A DNA stretch of 64,000 nt from Azolla caroliniana (taxonomy: Eukaryota > Polypodiophyta), in the NCBI GenBank assembly GCA_043228905.1, contig JBHGNT010000001.1:15810001-15874000 (forward strand), in the 5' to 3' direction. Shown piece after piece: positions 21,285 through 32,262 of the stretch. Numbering within the stretch: position 1 is the stretch's first letter; every line of letters begins with the position of its first letter. The notes under the pieces are model-generated. The model saw nothing but the letters and a program-made list of their open reading frames with translations, made no database searches and was not told where the DNA came from. Position numbers and translations under genes: made by a program.

Positions 21285-21988
21285 TGTTGGGAGATAGGTC
21301 CCTCCGGATGGGAAGGGAGAAGAACAGTGCTGATGAACAAACTCTGCCGAGGCCGAAACCGTATGAGGAGTCCCGGGCTACGGAGAGCCGGATGGTGCAG
21401 ACCCGGTGAGAACCGGATGAGGAGTACCCGGCTACGGAGAGCCGGATGGTGCAGACCCGGTCAAGACCGGATGAGGAGTACCCGGCTACGGAGAGTCGGA
21501 TGGTGTAGACCCGGTCAAGAACCGGATGAGGAGTACTCGGCTATGGAGAGCCGGATGGTGAGAGTCCATCATGGCTATATTTGTAAATAGCCGAAAAGTC
21601 ATATTAGTATAAATATGACTTAGGGCAAACTTTTAGTTGTGGGTTGTCATTTTCTTGTTGGTGTAAGCAGAGAGTGTGTGTAACAGTGTACAGAGAGCGA
21701 GAGAGAGAGAGGAAGAGGTCGTTGCCTCTGTTGTAACCGCCGCCTGTGGCGAAGATCGTGAGCACGAGGTCATTGCCTCCGTGAACTCACTGTTGTACAT
21801 TCTAACATAGTGATAGTTTGCAGCCTGTGGGCTGCCGTGGTTTTTCCCTTAGTTTGGGTTTTCCACGTAAACATCCTGCGTACTCTTCTCTTCTTCGTGT
21901 CGTGCTTTATTTCCCGTTTTCTGTGTATGATTCTAAGCTCGGTTGTGGCTGAGCGTTGTGTATAACGAGCGTTTAGTTCCCGTCAACA
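21285..21988 (+). repeat. Solo LTR of the Copia-1/5/6 family inside Chromo-D
   Basis: It begins TGTTGGGAGATAGG and ends near AGTTCCCGTCAACA, matching the Copia-6 3' LTR (36072-36758) through the TATA box, the GTAACCGCCGCCTGTGGCGA block and the terminal sequence. The flanks CAATA (21280-21284) and CAATA (21989-21993) form a 5-bp duplication. No internal sequence is present. U3 holds four copies of a roughly 55-bp CCGGATGA-rich unit (21385, 21439, 21494, 21549). Confidence 0.85.
21608..21616 (+). promoter_or_regulatory. TATA box of copia LTR
   Basis: TATAAATAT lies in a block (AAGTCATATTAGTATAAAT) shared by the related LTRs; the same box is at 36384, 38668, 43419 and 61451. It marks the probable start of retrotransposon RNA. 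Confidence 0.65.
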
Positions 21989-21993
21989 CAATA

Positions 21994-22860
21994 GACTACC
22001 AAAGCATCGACCATATGATTGCCCGATTGATTTGAAACCTAGAAAAGAGCCTCCATGGGGGCCAATTTATAACCTTTCGCCCACGGAGCTAGAGGTTCTT
22101 CGAGAATATATCGATGAGAACTTGGTGAATGGGTTTATCCAGCATTCAAGATCTCCTGCCGACGCACCCATATTTTTCGTTAAGAAGAAAGATGGTTCGC
22201 TTCATCTGGTCATGGATTATCGAGGATTGAATAAAGTAACTATTCGAAACCGATATGTTCTACCATTGATTTCAAGCCTTCTGGAACGCCTCAGTGTTGC
22301 TAAGTATTTCACAAAGTTAGATCTTCAAGGTGCTTACAATCTTGTTTGAATTCGTCCTGGGGATGAATGGAAGACTGCTTTTCATACTCGCTATGGCCAT
22401 TTTGAGTATACAATGATGTCATTTGGTCTCACGAATGCACCAGCAGTTTTCCAACATATGGCAAATGATATTTTTCGAGATTTCCTCGATATTTTCATAA
22501 TAGTTTACCTGGATGATATCTTGATCTACTAAAAAACTCAAGAGGATCATGACATACGCGTTCGACAAGCTTTGCAATGGTTGCGTGAATATGGTCTCTA
22601 TGCAAAATTGGAGAAGTGCAGTTACGACCAGCGTCAAGTGGAATTTTTGGGGTACATAGTCTCTTCACATGGCATCTCTATGGATCCAGCAAAGGTTCAA
22701 ACAGCTTTGGATTGGCAAACACCACAGTTTGTGCGAGATGTACAATGTTTTTTGGGGTTAGCAAACTTTTATCGCAAGTTCATCAAAGATTATTCAAAGA
22801 TCGTATTGCCCCTCACTCAACTGACACAAAAGATTCGACCATTTGTTGGAGTATAAATGA
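21994..22860 (+). pseudogene. Chromo-D reverse transcriptase
   Basis: The order is gypsy [21 protein letters not shown], then [20 protein letters not shown] and [47 protein letters not shown], a catalytic VYLDDILIY (about 22503-22530), and [11 protein letters not shown] and [13 protein letters not shown] in the thumb/connection. A TGA at 22347-22349 and a TAA right after the YLDD motif interrupt one frame, and a frameshift near 22855 leads into RNase H. Confidence 0.9.
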
Positions 22861-23680
22861 AAACTCTGCATTTGAAGTATTAAAGCAAGCATTTACATCC
22901 GCACCAATTTTGATGCATGTTGATCCATTGAAGCACATTATACTCGAAGTTGATGCATCCGACTTCGCACTAGGAAGCGTATTATCCCAGATTAGCAATG
23001 ATGGCCAACTGCACCCTATGGCTTTTCATTCATGGAAATTCGAAGCTGCTGAAATCAACTATGAGATTCACGACAAAGAGCTTCTTGCGATTGTGGATTC
23101 TTTTCAACAATGGCATCATTTTTTGGAGGGTTCGTCTCAACAAATCATTGTCTATAATGATCACCAAATCTAACATACTTCCAAAGTGCTCGAGTCTTGA
23201 GTCATCGACAAGCTCATTGGGCGCAGTTCTTAACTCGTTTTGATTTCGTAATTCTATATTGCTCTGGGACGCAACAAGGAAAAGCAGATGCTTTATCTCG
23301 GCATTCATATATGGAACTTCAACCAGGCGAGGCCGCATTTGAAAGTCAGAAGCAAATCCTCTTGGGTCCTAACCATCTACGACTAATGGCATTTCATGCT
23401 ATAGACACACCCAGGGATTCAAGTCTTCTGGACTCCATTTGGGAGCATATTGAGACTGATGAATTCGCCCAAGACATTCTGAACCATATTATCCCAGATC
23501 GTGCTTCTTGTTCATAATCTCAAAATCCTCGTCAAGACTACAACCAGTTCAATTGGCATGATGGTTTACTTTTTCGACAAAATCTCTTATATGTGCCTGA
23601 TGGTCCTTCTCAACTCCAAGTCTTGCAACAATGTCATGACACACCAATGGTTGGACATTTCGGCATCCACAAGACTTTGG
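22850..23680 (+). pseudogene. Chromo-D RNase H and integrase zinc-binding start
   Basis: RNase H is recognised by [27 protein letters not shown] (first Asp), [26 protein letters not shown] (Glu) and the degenerate end near YNDHQI. Then come [16 protein letters not shown] and [13 protein letters not shown], the standard end of gypsy RNase H. A stop follows the YNDHQI segment near 23172. The integrase HHCC region at about 23560-23770 is only readable with several frameshifts and stops. Confidence 0.8.
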
Positions 23681-24988
23681 CGTTAATTTGTTGAAGGTAT
23701 TGGTGGCCACGACTTCGCCATTTTATTACGGATTATGTTCGTAGTTGTGATACATGTTGACGATCCAAAAAACCTCGGCATCATCCATATGGCTTATTAC
23801 AGCCAATGCCTATTCCTGAGAGTCCATGGAAATCTATTTCATTGGACTTCATTACGGATCTACCACCTTCCAAGGGTTTTGATTCTATTCTCACGGTAGT
23901 AGATCGTTTTACCAAATGGCACATTTTCTTCCTTGCACAAAGGCCATTACAAGCCAAGAGACAGCTGAGTTACTCATGCGAGAGGTGTTTCGGCATCATG
24001 GTCTTCCTATTGATATTATCAGTGATCGGGGTCCCCAATTCATCTCAAAATTTTGGTGGAACATGTTCAAACTCTTACATACTTATTGCAAACTCTCTTC
24101 CAGCCACTATCCAGAAACTAACGGACAAAGTGAGCGCACCAACCAAATAGTAGAACAATATTTTCATTGCTTTGTCAACTATCAACAAGGTGATTGGGTT
24201 GATCTATTACATTTGGCGGAATTTTCTTACAACAACTCAGAACATTCTTCTATTGGATATTCCCCATTTTTTGCAAACATTGGGTACCATCCTCGTTGGA
24301 CTATGCTTGAACATCCCAAACTCCCGACAAACCTGGTTGCTGAAGATCGGCTCACCCGACTCCAAGAAGTTCAAGATATCCTTTTGCACCATTTATGTGA
24401 TGCTCAAAACACTCAAAAGAAGGTTGTTGACCGTCACTGACGTGATTCATCGACTACGTTTCAAGTGGGAGATCGAGTATGGCTTTTACAAGGTCGCATT
24501 AAAACAACCCGACATTGCTGCAAATTGGATTATCAACGTTTTGACCCATATGTGATATCTGGTAAGATCAATGATGTGGCATTTCGCCTTGATCTTCCCC
24601 CTCATATGCATCTTCACCCGGTCTTCCATGTTTCACTTTTGGAGCCGTACACAACCAACTCTATTCCAGGCCGTCTTACATCTCCCCCACCTCCAATCGA
24701 TGTTTCGGATGGCTCCGAATATGAAGTTGCTGCCATTCTCGACGCCAAGATCATTCGCAAGAAACTGTATTATTTGGTTGATTGGTTAAGATATACAGCT
24801 AATGATCGAACATGGGAACCTCTCGAGAATCTTACTAATGCCTCCGAAATGGTAGCTGCGTTTCACAACAAATATCCCCATAAGCCAAGTCCGAAATCCT
24901 GTCTATCGAAAAGGGGGGATAATGTCATGAAGACATACATTTTGGCCTTACAAGGATTCAAGCCCAAGACGTCTTGGTCTATATGTTA
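23681..24988 (+). pseudogene. Chromo-D integrase core and chromodomain
   Basis: The core has [24 protein letters not shown] (first Asp), [15 protein letters not shown] (second Asp) and [19 protein letters not shown] (Glu), then YNNSEHSSIGYSPFFAN. After a frameshift near 24440 the GDRVWLLQGRI box is followed by a chromodomain (GSEYEVAAILDAKIIRKKLYYLVDW...TWEPLENLTNASEM, about 24712-24860). All three catalytic residues are present, but the reading frame shifts near 23900 and 24440. The last codons run into the 3' LTR. Confidence 0.9.
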
Positions 24989-25302
24989 GACCTTTAACCA
25001 TTATAATAACATATATGATGTATAGTTATAATAAATGTATTATTAGTTATTACAAGACATTTAGAGTATTCTGGAACTTTCTAGAGTATTCTAGAACATT
25101 CTAGGATATTCCATGATTATATTAAATATCATAAATATCTAAAATATTCTAGAACATTCTAGAATACTCCATAAGGACCTATAAATCGGTGTCTATTCAT
25201 TCATTACAACTCATTCAGTTCAACACTAGTTTGTAGCCCTTTAGCCTACTCTTTGTAATCCTTGCTCTCTCTTATAATATAAACTCCCTTTCCATTTCTA
25301 GT

Positions 25303-25351
<49 letters not shown>

Positions 25352-25400
25352 ACCTTCTATCGTTATCTTATCTTTCTCTCTCCTATTCTCAAGTCTCGAC
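24923..25400 (+). repeat. 3' LTR of Chromo-D
   Basis: It starts TGTCATGAAG immediately after AAGGGGGGATAA (polypurine tract 24910-24919) and ends at GTCTCGAC, where Copia-1 gag begins on the other strand. It is about 478 bp, with a CT microsatellite at 25305-25347. The first 85 bp contain an antisense tRNA-like module. The final A of the expected CA end is not visible. Confidence 0.8.
24952..25005 (-). repeat. Antisense tRNA-like module in Chromo-D 3' LTR
   Basis: The minus strand carries TATAATGGTTAAAGG (A-box-like, 24990-25004) and TTGGGCTTGAATCCTT (B-box-like, 24952-24967). Position in the LTR and A-B spacing match the modules at 3666 and 51113. Confidence 0.45.
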
Positions 25401-25596
25401 GTGAAGCATCTAATGTATGTCTTCGTCTTCATGTGCATCACCTCTCATGTCATATCATCGATCTTGTCTGGTTTCTTGTCCCGAACTGTACCGGCAGCAA
25501 GAGATCTTTGACCACGAGCATGTCCCTCGTCTTCGACTTCTACACTGGGTAGTTGGAGACGGTGAGCTTGAACATGCTTCCGAATGACTCTTCCAT
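25401..25596 (-). pseudogene. Copia-1 gag N-terminus
   Basis: It begins with ATG (25596-25594), 13 bp beyond the primer-binding site. The codons match the gag start of Copia-5 at 39056: SFGSMFKLT, then RDMLVVKDL and VQFG. Stops replace Trp and other codons (near 25550 and 25465) and the frame changes near 25460. The copia sequence stops at the Chromo-D LTR after the segment equivalent to MHMKT. Confidence 0.85.
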
Positions 25597-25607
25597 TTTC
25601 TTGTTCA

Positions 25608-25619
25608 CTCTTGATACCA
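25608..25619 (-). promoter_or_regulatory. Primer-binding site of Copia-1
   Basis: The minus strand reads TGGTATCAAGAG next to the LTR end, one insertion away from the standard TGGTATCAGAGC complementary to initiator tRNA-Met. Confidence 0.8.
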
Positions 25620-25622
25620 GTT

Positions 25623-25884
25623 TGTGAGGAATAGTGCTCGGCCACAACTGAGCCTCAAACACTTTATGAAAGAACAAAAAACAGAAATGGAGGTTCCTAC
25701 ACTTACATCGAAGATACGACACAGGATGTTTATGTGGAAAACCCTAACAGGGAAAAAACCACGGGAGCCCACAAGCTTCAACTATCACTATATGAGGAAG
25801 AAGGTACAATAGGAGACTCAGAGGCAACGACCTTAAGCTCTATGTCTTCGCCAACCGGCGGTTACAACAGAAACTAATTCTTTA

Positions 25885-25930
<46 letters not shown>

Positions 25931-26202
25931 ACGTTCTATGTACAACAATGATACAACAACTACCACTTCTACTTTTCAAAGTGGTTGCGCTAAGACATAT
26001 TTATATTTATATGAATTTTGGTCTATTTACAAATATAGCCTCAATAGGCTCACCATGAAACATATTTACACATATATCCTTGGATTTGGTTTGCACCGGA
26101 TCCATCCGGATTCACTCGATCCGGTTTTCGTGTCTCATCCGGAACCCTTCCGGATCTGGTTCCTTCATCCGGATCCCATCCGGAGGGACCGAATTCCCAA
26201 CA
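25623..26202 (-). repeat. 5' LTR of Copia-1
   Basis: On the minus strand it starts TGTTGGGAATTCGGTCCCTCCGG and ends TATTCCTCACA (580 bp). It has the family's CCGGATG-rich U3, an AT-rich box and GGGTTTTCCACATAA. A CT/GA microsatellite is at 25887-25930. It is inserted in the RT of Chromo-C, and the flank on the right is GAGAA. The other flank is lost because the 3' half of Copia-1 was replaced near 8820. Confidence 0.8.
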
Positions 26203-27049
26203 GAGAATCATGCTCTTCTTGGGTCTTTGAATAAACCAATAGATCATCCAAATAGATGATCAAACAAACATCCAAGAGATCTCGGAATATATCATTTGCC
26301 ATGTGTTGGAAGACTGTTGGTGCATTACTGAGACCAAATAACATGACTGTATACTCGAAGTGCCCATATTTGGTGCGGAACGCGGTCTTCCATTCATCTC
26401 CTGGTCGGATCCGTACGAGGTTATATGCTCCTCGTAAGTCGATCTTTGTGAAGAACCTTGCACCATTGATCCATTCTAAAAGACATTAGATAAGGCGAAG
26501 TGCATACCTATTCCTGATGGTGACCTTATTCAAGTCGCGGTAGTCTACGAAGAAAATGGGTGTGCCTGTTGGAGATTTTGAATGTCGAATGAAACCATTT
26601 GCCAAATTCTCCTCTATATAGGCTAGAAGGACTTCTAGCTTGGTTGGTGACAAATTGTAGATCGGTCCCCATGGTGGCTCTTTTCCCGGTTGTAAATCGA
26701 TGGGCCAATCATACGGTCGGTGATGAGGAAGTGTATTGGCTTGTACCTTATTGAACACATCGGCATACTCACGATACTTCTCTGGAAGTTGAACTCTGGA
26801 TTCCTCTTTAGTAGTGTTGGAAGGTTTTACTGATACCGCGAAGTCAAACATTGCTTCCTTGCGTCCTTCCTCACGCAATTGTTGTAGTGAAATGGTTGCA
26901 ATCTTATGAGTAGATCCTCGGATTTGTCGATATCGGATTTCTATTGTTCTCCAATCTATGTCTGGGTTATGTAATTCGAACCACTGTAACCCCAAGACAA
27001 TTGGATGATCTCTACTACTAATTATATTAAATGATACTACACACACCAA
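26203..27049 (-). pseudogene. Chromo-C protease end and reverse transcriptase, 5' part
   Basis: Minus-strand reading gives [66 protein letters not shown], then RT up to the segment around the catalytic Asp pair (about 26203-26240), where the Copia-1 LTR cuts it. The KKKDGS segment after PIFFV is missing (in-frame loss), and a frameshift lies near 26486. The remainder of pol is not found elsewhere in the window. Confidence 0.85.
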
Positions 27050-27346
27050 GTTATCTAGGACAACTTGAATCGACCCTGACTCCTCTACGATTTTTCAGGA
27101 AGCCATGGGACGACCATCAATAACTACTACATATGTTGGGCAAGAAATTTTTCTTAGGGATATTTGATGATCTTGGGCAAAATTCCTATCCATGAAGCAA
27201 GAGTTGGCTCCAGAATCTAAGAGTGCTAAGACATGTACTGGAGGAGTACTTCTAGTACTAACTATTACTTGAGCTAAGAACACATTGCTAACTTTCTTAG
27301 AGGAAATGGAACCACTAATGGGCTGCACATATCTAGGGCTATCCAA
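27050..27346 (-). pseudogene. Chromo-C protease
   Basis: ALLDSGANSCFMDRNF is the retropepsin active-site region, following a YVQPISGSISSKKVSNVFLAQV lead; the same order is found in Chromo-D. A stop at about 27095 separates it from the downstream piece. Confidence 0.85.
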
Positions 27347-27977
27347 CCAAACGGCTCCTATTTTGGTTGGACTTAATCGTTTAACTCTTCTTCTAGTTGA
27401 CTAAGGATTTCAAATTTGTTTGAAAGGCTTGGGCTATTAGGACTTTCGAACACACCTAGAGAGATAGACTCGGGTTTGGTACTATTAGTACTAGCGGTTA
27501 TTTGATTTACCTACATTCTTGGCCAATGGGAACAGTTCACTGCAATATGCCCCGGTCCACCACAATAAAGAATTAATTGATTTGCTCGGTGTCGTTGCTT
27601 TTCTTCTTCCGTTAGTGGTCCACGACGACGTGTCGTGTCAATTTCCATTGGATTCGGAGTATTTGTTGGAGACGTATTAAATGACTCCCTTGGGAAAGGC
27701 TTTGCTACAACTGAAGCATAGGTGGGCTCCGATCTTGCCCTCGACATTTGAAACTAACGTTCCGAACGTCATTCGAAGAGGCAGTTATCGCATCGTACTG
27801 CGCGACTGATTGCTTCTATCAATGACTTTGGTTCTTCGGGGAAAGTCAAGAGTAAATCCTTGACATCGTTACATAGGCCATAATGAAATTGCTCCATTAA
27901 TGCTTGGTCATCCTAGGGGATATCGAAGGCGAGTAGACGGAAATCTACAGCGTATGTAGAGGCTGGATGGTCACCTT
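27347..27977 (-). pseudogene. Chromo-C gag, C-terminal part with zinc knuckle
   Basis: ORF 27747-27511 carries RRRGPLTEEEKQRHRANQL followed by a complete CCHC knuckle with Cys-x2-Cys-x4-His-x4-Cys (LYCGGPGHIAVNC). Upstream the gag core is readable to 27977 with a TAA and a frameshift. The N-terminal half is on the far side of two gypsy elements, at 50157-50689. Confidence 0.85.
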
Positions 27978-27982
27978 AACGT

Positions 27983-28667
27983 TGTCGCGTTGTTACGCGC
28001 GTGCGTGGAGAATGAGGCGGGACCACGAGGTCCTTGGACCGAGAAATAACCGAATGAGAAGAGGGGAAGGAAACTACCGATGTACTTCACACGCGCACAG
28101 ACACATCAATTCACAGGAGCTGCAACTAACTCTGAACAATGGAGACAGAACAAATGTATATGTATATATAAACCAAGGAGTTAGAACCGGCAAGCCGGCG
28201 AGTGATAGGCTCCGATGCCTACACGCACACACACACGCACACACACAGAGAACGCGAGATGGAGACTCTGTCGGAAGCACTCGGGTGTTCCGCGGAGCAG
28301 AGTCAGCCTCCCAAAACCTGCACAGAATGACTATGGACAAGACAAAGGAGAAGAGCTCAGTTCTAGTCCGGTAGCACTTCGTCCTCCACAAAACGCGATA
28401 TCCCCCCTTTTACAATACATCTCCCTCTCTTTTATATCCCAAGGAGGGAGGCCATTACCACCCGTTACATCATGTTTATTCCCCATCCTTTCGGACAGGG
28501 ATACGCCTCGATTTTTTTTTCCCTAATGAATGCGTGCTACTTAGTATTTCACCTCAACCGACTTGAACCTGCCTACGTACTATACAACAAAACTTGTGCC
28601 CACGTGTAAGGCCCGGTTTACGCACGTTATACCCAGTTTCCGCCTAGGGACGGTTTTCTCCACGACA
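27983..28667 (-). repeat. 3' LTR of Gypsy-A
   Basis: Ends are TGTCG...CGACA (685 bp). On the minus strand it starts TGTCGTGGAGAAAACCG right after the polypurine tract. An AC-rich microsatellite is at 28220-28248. The left flank is ACGT (27979-27982), which also follows the 5' LTR remnant (36927-36930). Confidence 0.85.
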
Positions 28668-28680
28668 TCCGCCCCCACCT
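28668..28680 (-). promoter_or_regulatory. Polypurine tract of Gypsy-A
   Basis: The minus strand reads AGGTGGGGGCGGA directly before TGTCGTGG, the plus-strand primer site. Confidence 0.8.
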
Positions 28681-29917
28681 AACCGCGCATCCACTGGTAT
28701 GCGCCAAAATTAGACTCTTGCCTGAGAAGACTGGCCCACGCTTATCCTTTGTCTTCCGGACCGACATCCGTTCCGAGCCAGTCGTTGTCGCTATCCAAGT
28801 CGTCCGGGTCCGGTTCAGCCTCGTGCCGTTTTTTGAATCCTTTGATCCTTTTCCCCGCCACCGGTACCACCATCCTTGTCCCGTCGAGCTCCGCGAGATG
28901 GTAGGTCCCATTGTCGTTGGTGCTTGTCACCACATAAGGCCCGAACCACCTTCTTGTAAACTTCCACATTGCCATGTGTTGGTTGTCGAGGCTGTTGTCA
29001 TACACTAGAACCCAATCGCCTTCCTCGATCTTCTTTGGTCTCAATCGGTGAGTCTGGTCAAACCGTCCTTTGTTCTTTACCCTCGCCACCCGTAGCTTCT
29101 CCGCGGCTCGGTCCACGTCCTCCGGTCTTCACTCCAGCTACCGAATTCGTGCCGCTAACAGCTCCTCCTAGCTCATCTCGTCTTTCCAGTCCACCGTGGC
29201 CCATGAGGAGATTGTCTGCTCCATTGGCATGATCGGCTTCTGCCCGTACATTAGCTCTGTCGGCATGAACCCGGTTACCGAATTGTGCGTAGTTCGGTCC
29301 ACCCACAACGCATAGGGTAAGAGCCGCGACCTGTTCCCGACTTGGCCTCCACACACCCGTACTAACGCTTTGACGATCAGCCCATGTCCGCGTTCCACCT
29401 TCAGAGGTGGATTGTATGTTGTGGTGAGCGAGAGTTTAATCCCTAGTCGAGCAAACAGCTCTTCCGCCTCTTGCGCGTCCAATTCTCCGTGGTCGGCCAC
29501 GATCTTACCTACGCACCCGTACCATCATACCACTTCTTCGATTAGAAATCGGCACACGGTCGTGGTCGTTTTGTTCTGCAATGCTCGGTTTTCCACCTGG
29601 TTCGTCAGGTCCTCCCGAGCCAGCACCAGATACCGCATCTGCCCTATCCCCACCGGTATCGTCACCAGATCCACCATCCACTTGAAGTGGACAATCGGAG
29701 GGCAGGTCGGGTGAAGCTCGTCCCGATGTCGGACTATGGAGTGCACCTGACAACTTTCGCAAGTCGTCACGAACCGATGCACGTCCTAGTATAGTCCCGG
29801 CCACCAATACTTCCCCTTTAGCTTCTCGAATGTGGCCCACGTCCCACGGTGTCTAGTCTAGGGACTCTCGTGGTATGCCGTCAGTAATTCTTCCTGTACC
29901 TCTTTCTTCGCCACCAC
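28681..29917 (-). pseudogene. Gypsy-A integrase
   Basis: Readable parts on the minus strand are FKWMVDLVTIPVGIGQ with the first Asp (about 29690), MADHGELDAQEAEELF with the second Asp (about 29500), VERGHGLIVKALVRVCGG near the catalytic Glu region, LPYALWVDRTTHNSVTGFMPTELMYGQ, and a C-terminal domain KNKGRFDQTHRLRPKKIEEGDWVLVYDNS...WFGPYVV (29116-28742) that lacks a chromodomain. Frameshifts lie near 29505, 29160 and 29120. Gypsy-B is the better-preserved relative. Confidence 0.8.
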
Positions 29918-30740
29918 TCAAAACGGGATGTCGTTTCTCTTATTCGGGTGTTTCCATATGCTCTCGTCCCATAGGAAGAATCGGTACGCTTTCCTCCAAA
30001 TCCGGTTGGTCTCTTCCTTCGCCCACTCCGCATCTGGTGTCATTATCTTTAGGAACCCGCCGATCTGGAGCCACTCCCCGTCGTACTTGCTCTCATCGAA
30101 TTCGTTAAGCGCCGGAGTGCTCCCCTTTCTTGTTGTTACGTAAGCCGCTTCGAAGAAGTCCACGCCGACTTCCTCGCCCTCCGAAACCATGTTGTCCTCG
30201 TCATCGAACCTCGCTCTCGAAAGCATGTCGGCCATGGCATTGTCTTTTCCGGAAATGTGTCGCATTTCCGGATTCAGGGACTTGATGTATGCGATCCACC
30301 TGATCATTGCCAGGTCTGGCGTCGCGCATCCGGAAACCATGCTGAGAATCGGGCAGGCAATCCGTCTCGATTATCACCTATGTCCCGATCAGGTAGTCTT
30401 TATTTGCCTTGACCGCCGAAACGATACCCCAGAGTTTGCGTTTAACCTGGGCGTACCATCACTGTCACTCACTGAGGACTTTTGCGCTGAACCGGATGGA
30501 GAACCTCACACCGTCATCATCCTCTTGGTTGATCACTCATCCGATCCCAGTTGGGTTCTTGTCCACTGTGACGTAAATGGGGACTTCCTTGTCGTAAACC
30601 GCTTTCCGTAGAGCCGGTCCCGCGGCAAGCGCCTCCTTCAATCTCCGGACCGACTCCGTGTGCTCCGTCCTCCATTCGAACTGGCACCCTTTCTTTAATA
30701 AACCGTAAAGCGGCTCCGCGACATGCGCGTAGTGCGGAAT
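29918..30740 (-). pseudogene. Gypsy-A RNase H
   Basis: IRWIAYIKSLNPEMRHISGKDNAMADMLSRARF (30300-30200) is the end of a gypsy RNase H, matching Gypsy-B near 47590. The upstream catalytic part (30340-30740) is readable only in pieces across frameshifts. Confidence 0.75.
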
Positions 30741-31762
30741 CTAGATGTGATAGAACGCACATGCCCCCAGGATCCTTCGAACCTCCGTGACCGACCCGCA
30801 ATCATCCTTCATCGCGGAGATGGCCTCTACCTTCGCCGGGGACAGGTTCCGGCCGTAAGGCCCGCACAGGTGTCCAACTACCAGGATCTCCGGTTGTACG
30901 AAGGCTAATTTTTCTCCGGAGAAGGTGAGCCGCGCGCTCTCGAGTCTTTGTAGCACCTTTTCGCAGTCGCGGATGTGATCCGTCACGAAGCTCCGGCAAC
31001 CGTCGGGCCCGACCGACTCATCCTTGTCCTCCACTGGACATCCTTTGATCGGGATGTCATCCAGAAATGGCATGGTGATGTCCGGGATGCAATCCCTCAA
31101 CACCTTGTTCATCGCATTCACCATGTGCGCCACCGAGTTCGTTCCCCCTTGCGGTAGGGTACACATCTGAACTAGGCCGAGAGGAGTCCACATCGTCGTG
31201 ACATCCCTGCTCTCTACGGCTAGTTGGAACTAATCGTACCCTGAGTACAGATCCCCGACCGAGTAGATCGACCTCCTTGCGAAGGCCTCTGCGAACTCAT
31301 CAATGGTCAGTCTGATACCTACGTTTCGAATGGTCACCTTGTTGACCGGCTACAAGTCCTGTATGAAGCGCAGTGTGTCGTTCTTCTTCAGCACGGTAAA
31401 CCACCGATTCGAATATGGGGCACTCAACGGTTCGAGGATGCCCATTTCCACCTTCTATTTCAGCAGCTCCATCAGCTTCGGGATGTGAGCTCTGGGTACC
31501 AGAATCGGTTTGAGATTCCACCGCACATGCGGTACTGTGAAGATCACCATTGGTTCCACAACTGTCGGGTCTACACACCCGATCTCCTTCGGTGAGAATG
31601 CGAAAGCCTTCCCATGCCTCCCGAGCATTCTCCGAAACCGGTCCTCTTCCGCCGGCAGTAAAAAGCCACCCCCACCGATCTTGAGCTCTTGTAGCGTTAT
31701 GTCGGTGAACGTGTGTCCTATGCTGGCCAGATCTCGTAAACTTGGGTCCGATGCGACCCCCT
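30741..31762 (-). pseudogene. Gypsy-A reverse transcriptase
   Basis: The minus strand reads APYSNRWF and the FIQDL region (31440-31330), NKVTIRNVGI, IDEFAEAFA, YSVGDLYSGYD, then TPLGLVQMCTLPQGGTNSVAHMVNAMNKVL and the catalytic ITMPFLDDIPIKGC (FLDD, about 31070-31040), ILVVGHLCGPYGR and ILGACAFYHI. In-frame TAG codons lie near 31352 and 31230 and there is a stop after FYHI. The FLDDIPIKG motif and the lack of a chromodomain set it apart from the chromoviruses. Confidence 0.85.
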
Positions 31763-32262
31763 TTATCCATAACTCGCTGCCCTCTGGTCCATAGTCTTGT
31801 ACTTTGTATCCACTCGGACTGTCTGATCCGACTCGAGTCGATTACCGAAGTCAGCGATGACTTCATACATCCTTTCCGAACATACCGGAATCGTTCGGTC
31901 CTCATTAAGGCCTTGTCCGAACACCTCTCGTAACTTCCCCAAGGTGTCGTCGAAAGAGACCGCCTCCACGGCCCCGTTGATTTCCTCTTGAGGGCCGAGG
32001 ACTCCGCATGCCCGAAGTCGCTCCTCCACCTACTTCTTTTCCCAGCCAACTACGTTGGCCATCGTACAACCTCCGCTATCGGAGAACCAAAATTTCCTAC
32101 CTATGGTACAGGTCTTTTTGCCTATAGTACATCTGTGGGGTTTTTCCAGGGTTTCCGGACTATCGCGGCCCCACGCCTTGATAGCCCTCTCTAAAAATCC
32201 TCTTAGTTTTCGCCACTGAGGGTCTCACGGTTACGCTCATGGTTCGGTCGCATCGTCAGGAA
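31763..32262 (-). pseudogene. Gypsy-A protease to RT linker
   Basis: The 88-codon frame at 32029-31763 is acidic (SFDDTLGKLREVFG, SERMYEVIADFG, VRVDTKYKTMDQRA) and matches the linker of Gypsy-B at 46330-46530. About 32050-32262 is frame-shifted and contains no clear motif. Confidence 0.65.

Noticed and set aside
25305-25347. CT runs (also 19290-19345, 25887-25930, 57592-57630, 45074-45104) as regulatory GAGA-type elements
   Set aside because: Simple microsatellites within LTRs that vary in length between copies; nothing supports a regulatory role.
29058-29354. Arg/Gly-rich minus-strand ORF inside Gypsy-A
   Set aside because: The integrase is recognised in other frames over the same bases; no independent motif.
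31300-32049. A 249-codon minus-strand ORF
   Set aside because: It is a shadow frame. The real linker of Gypsy-A (SFDDTLGKLREVFG and related motifs) is read in a neighbouring frame.
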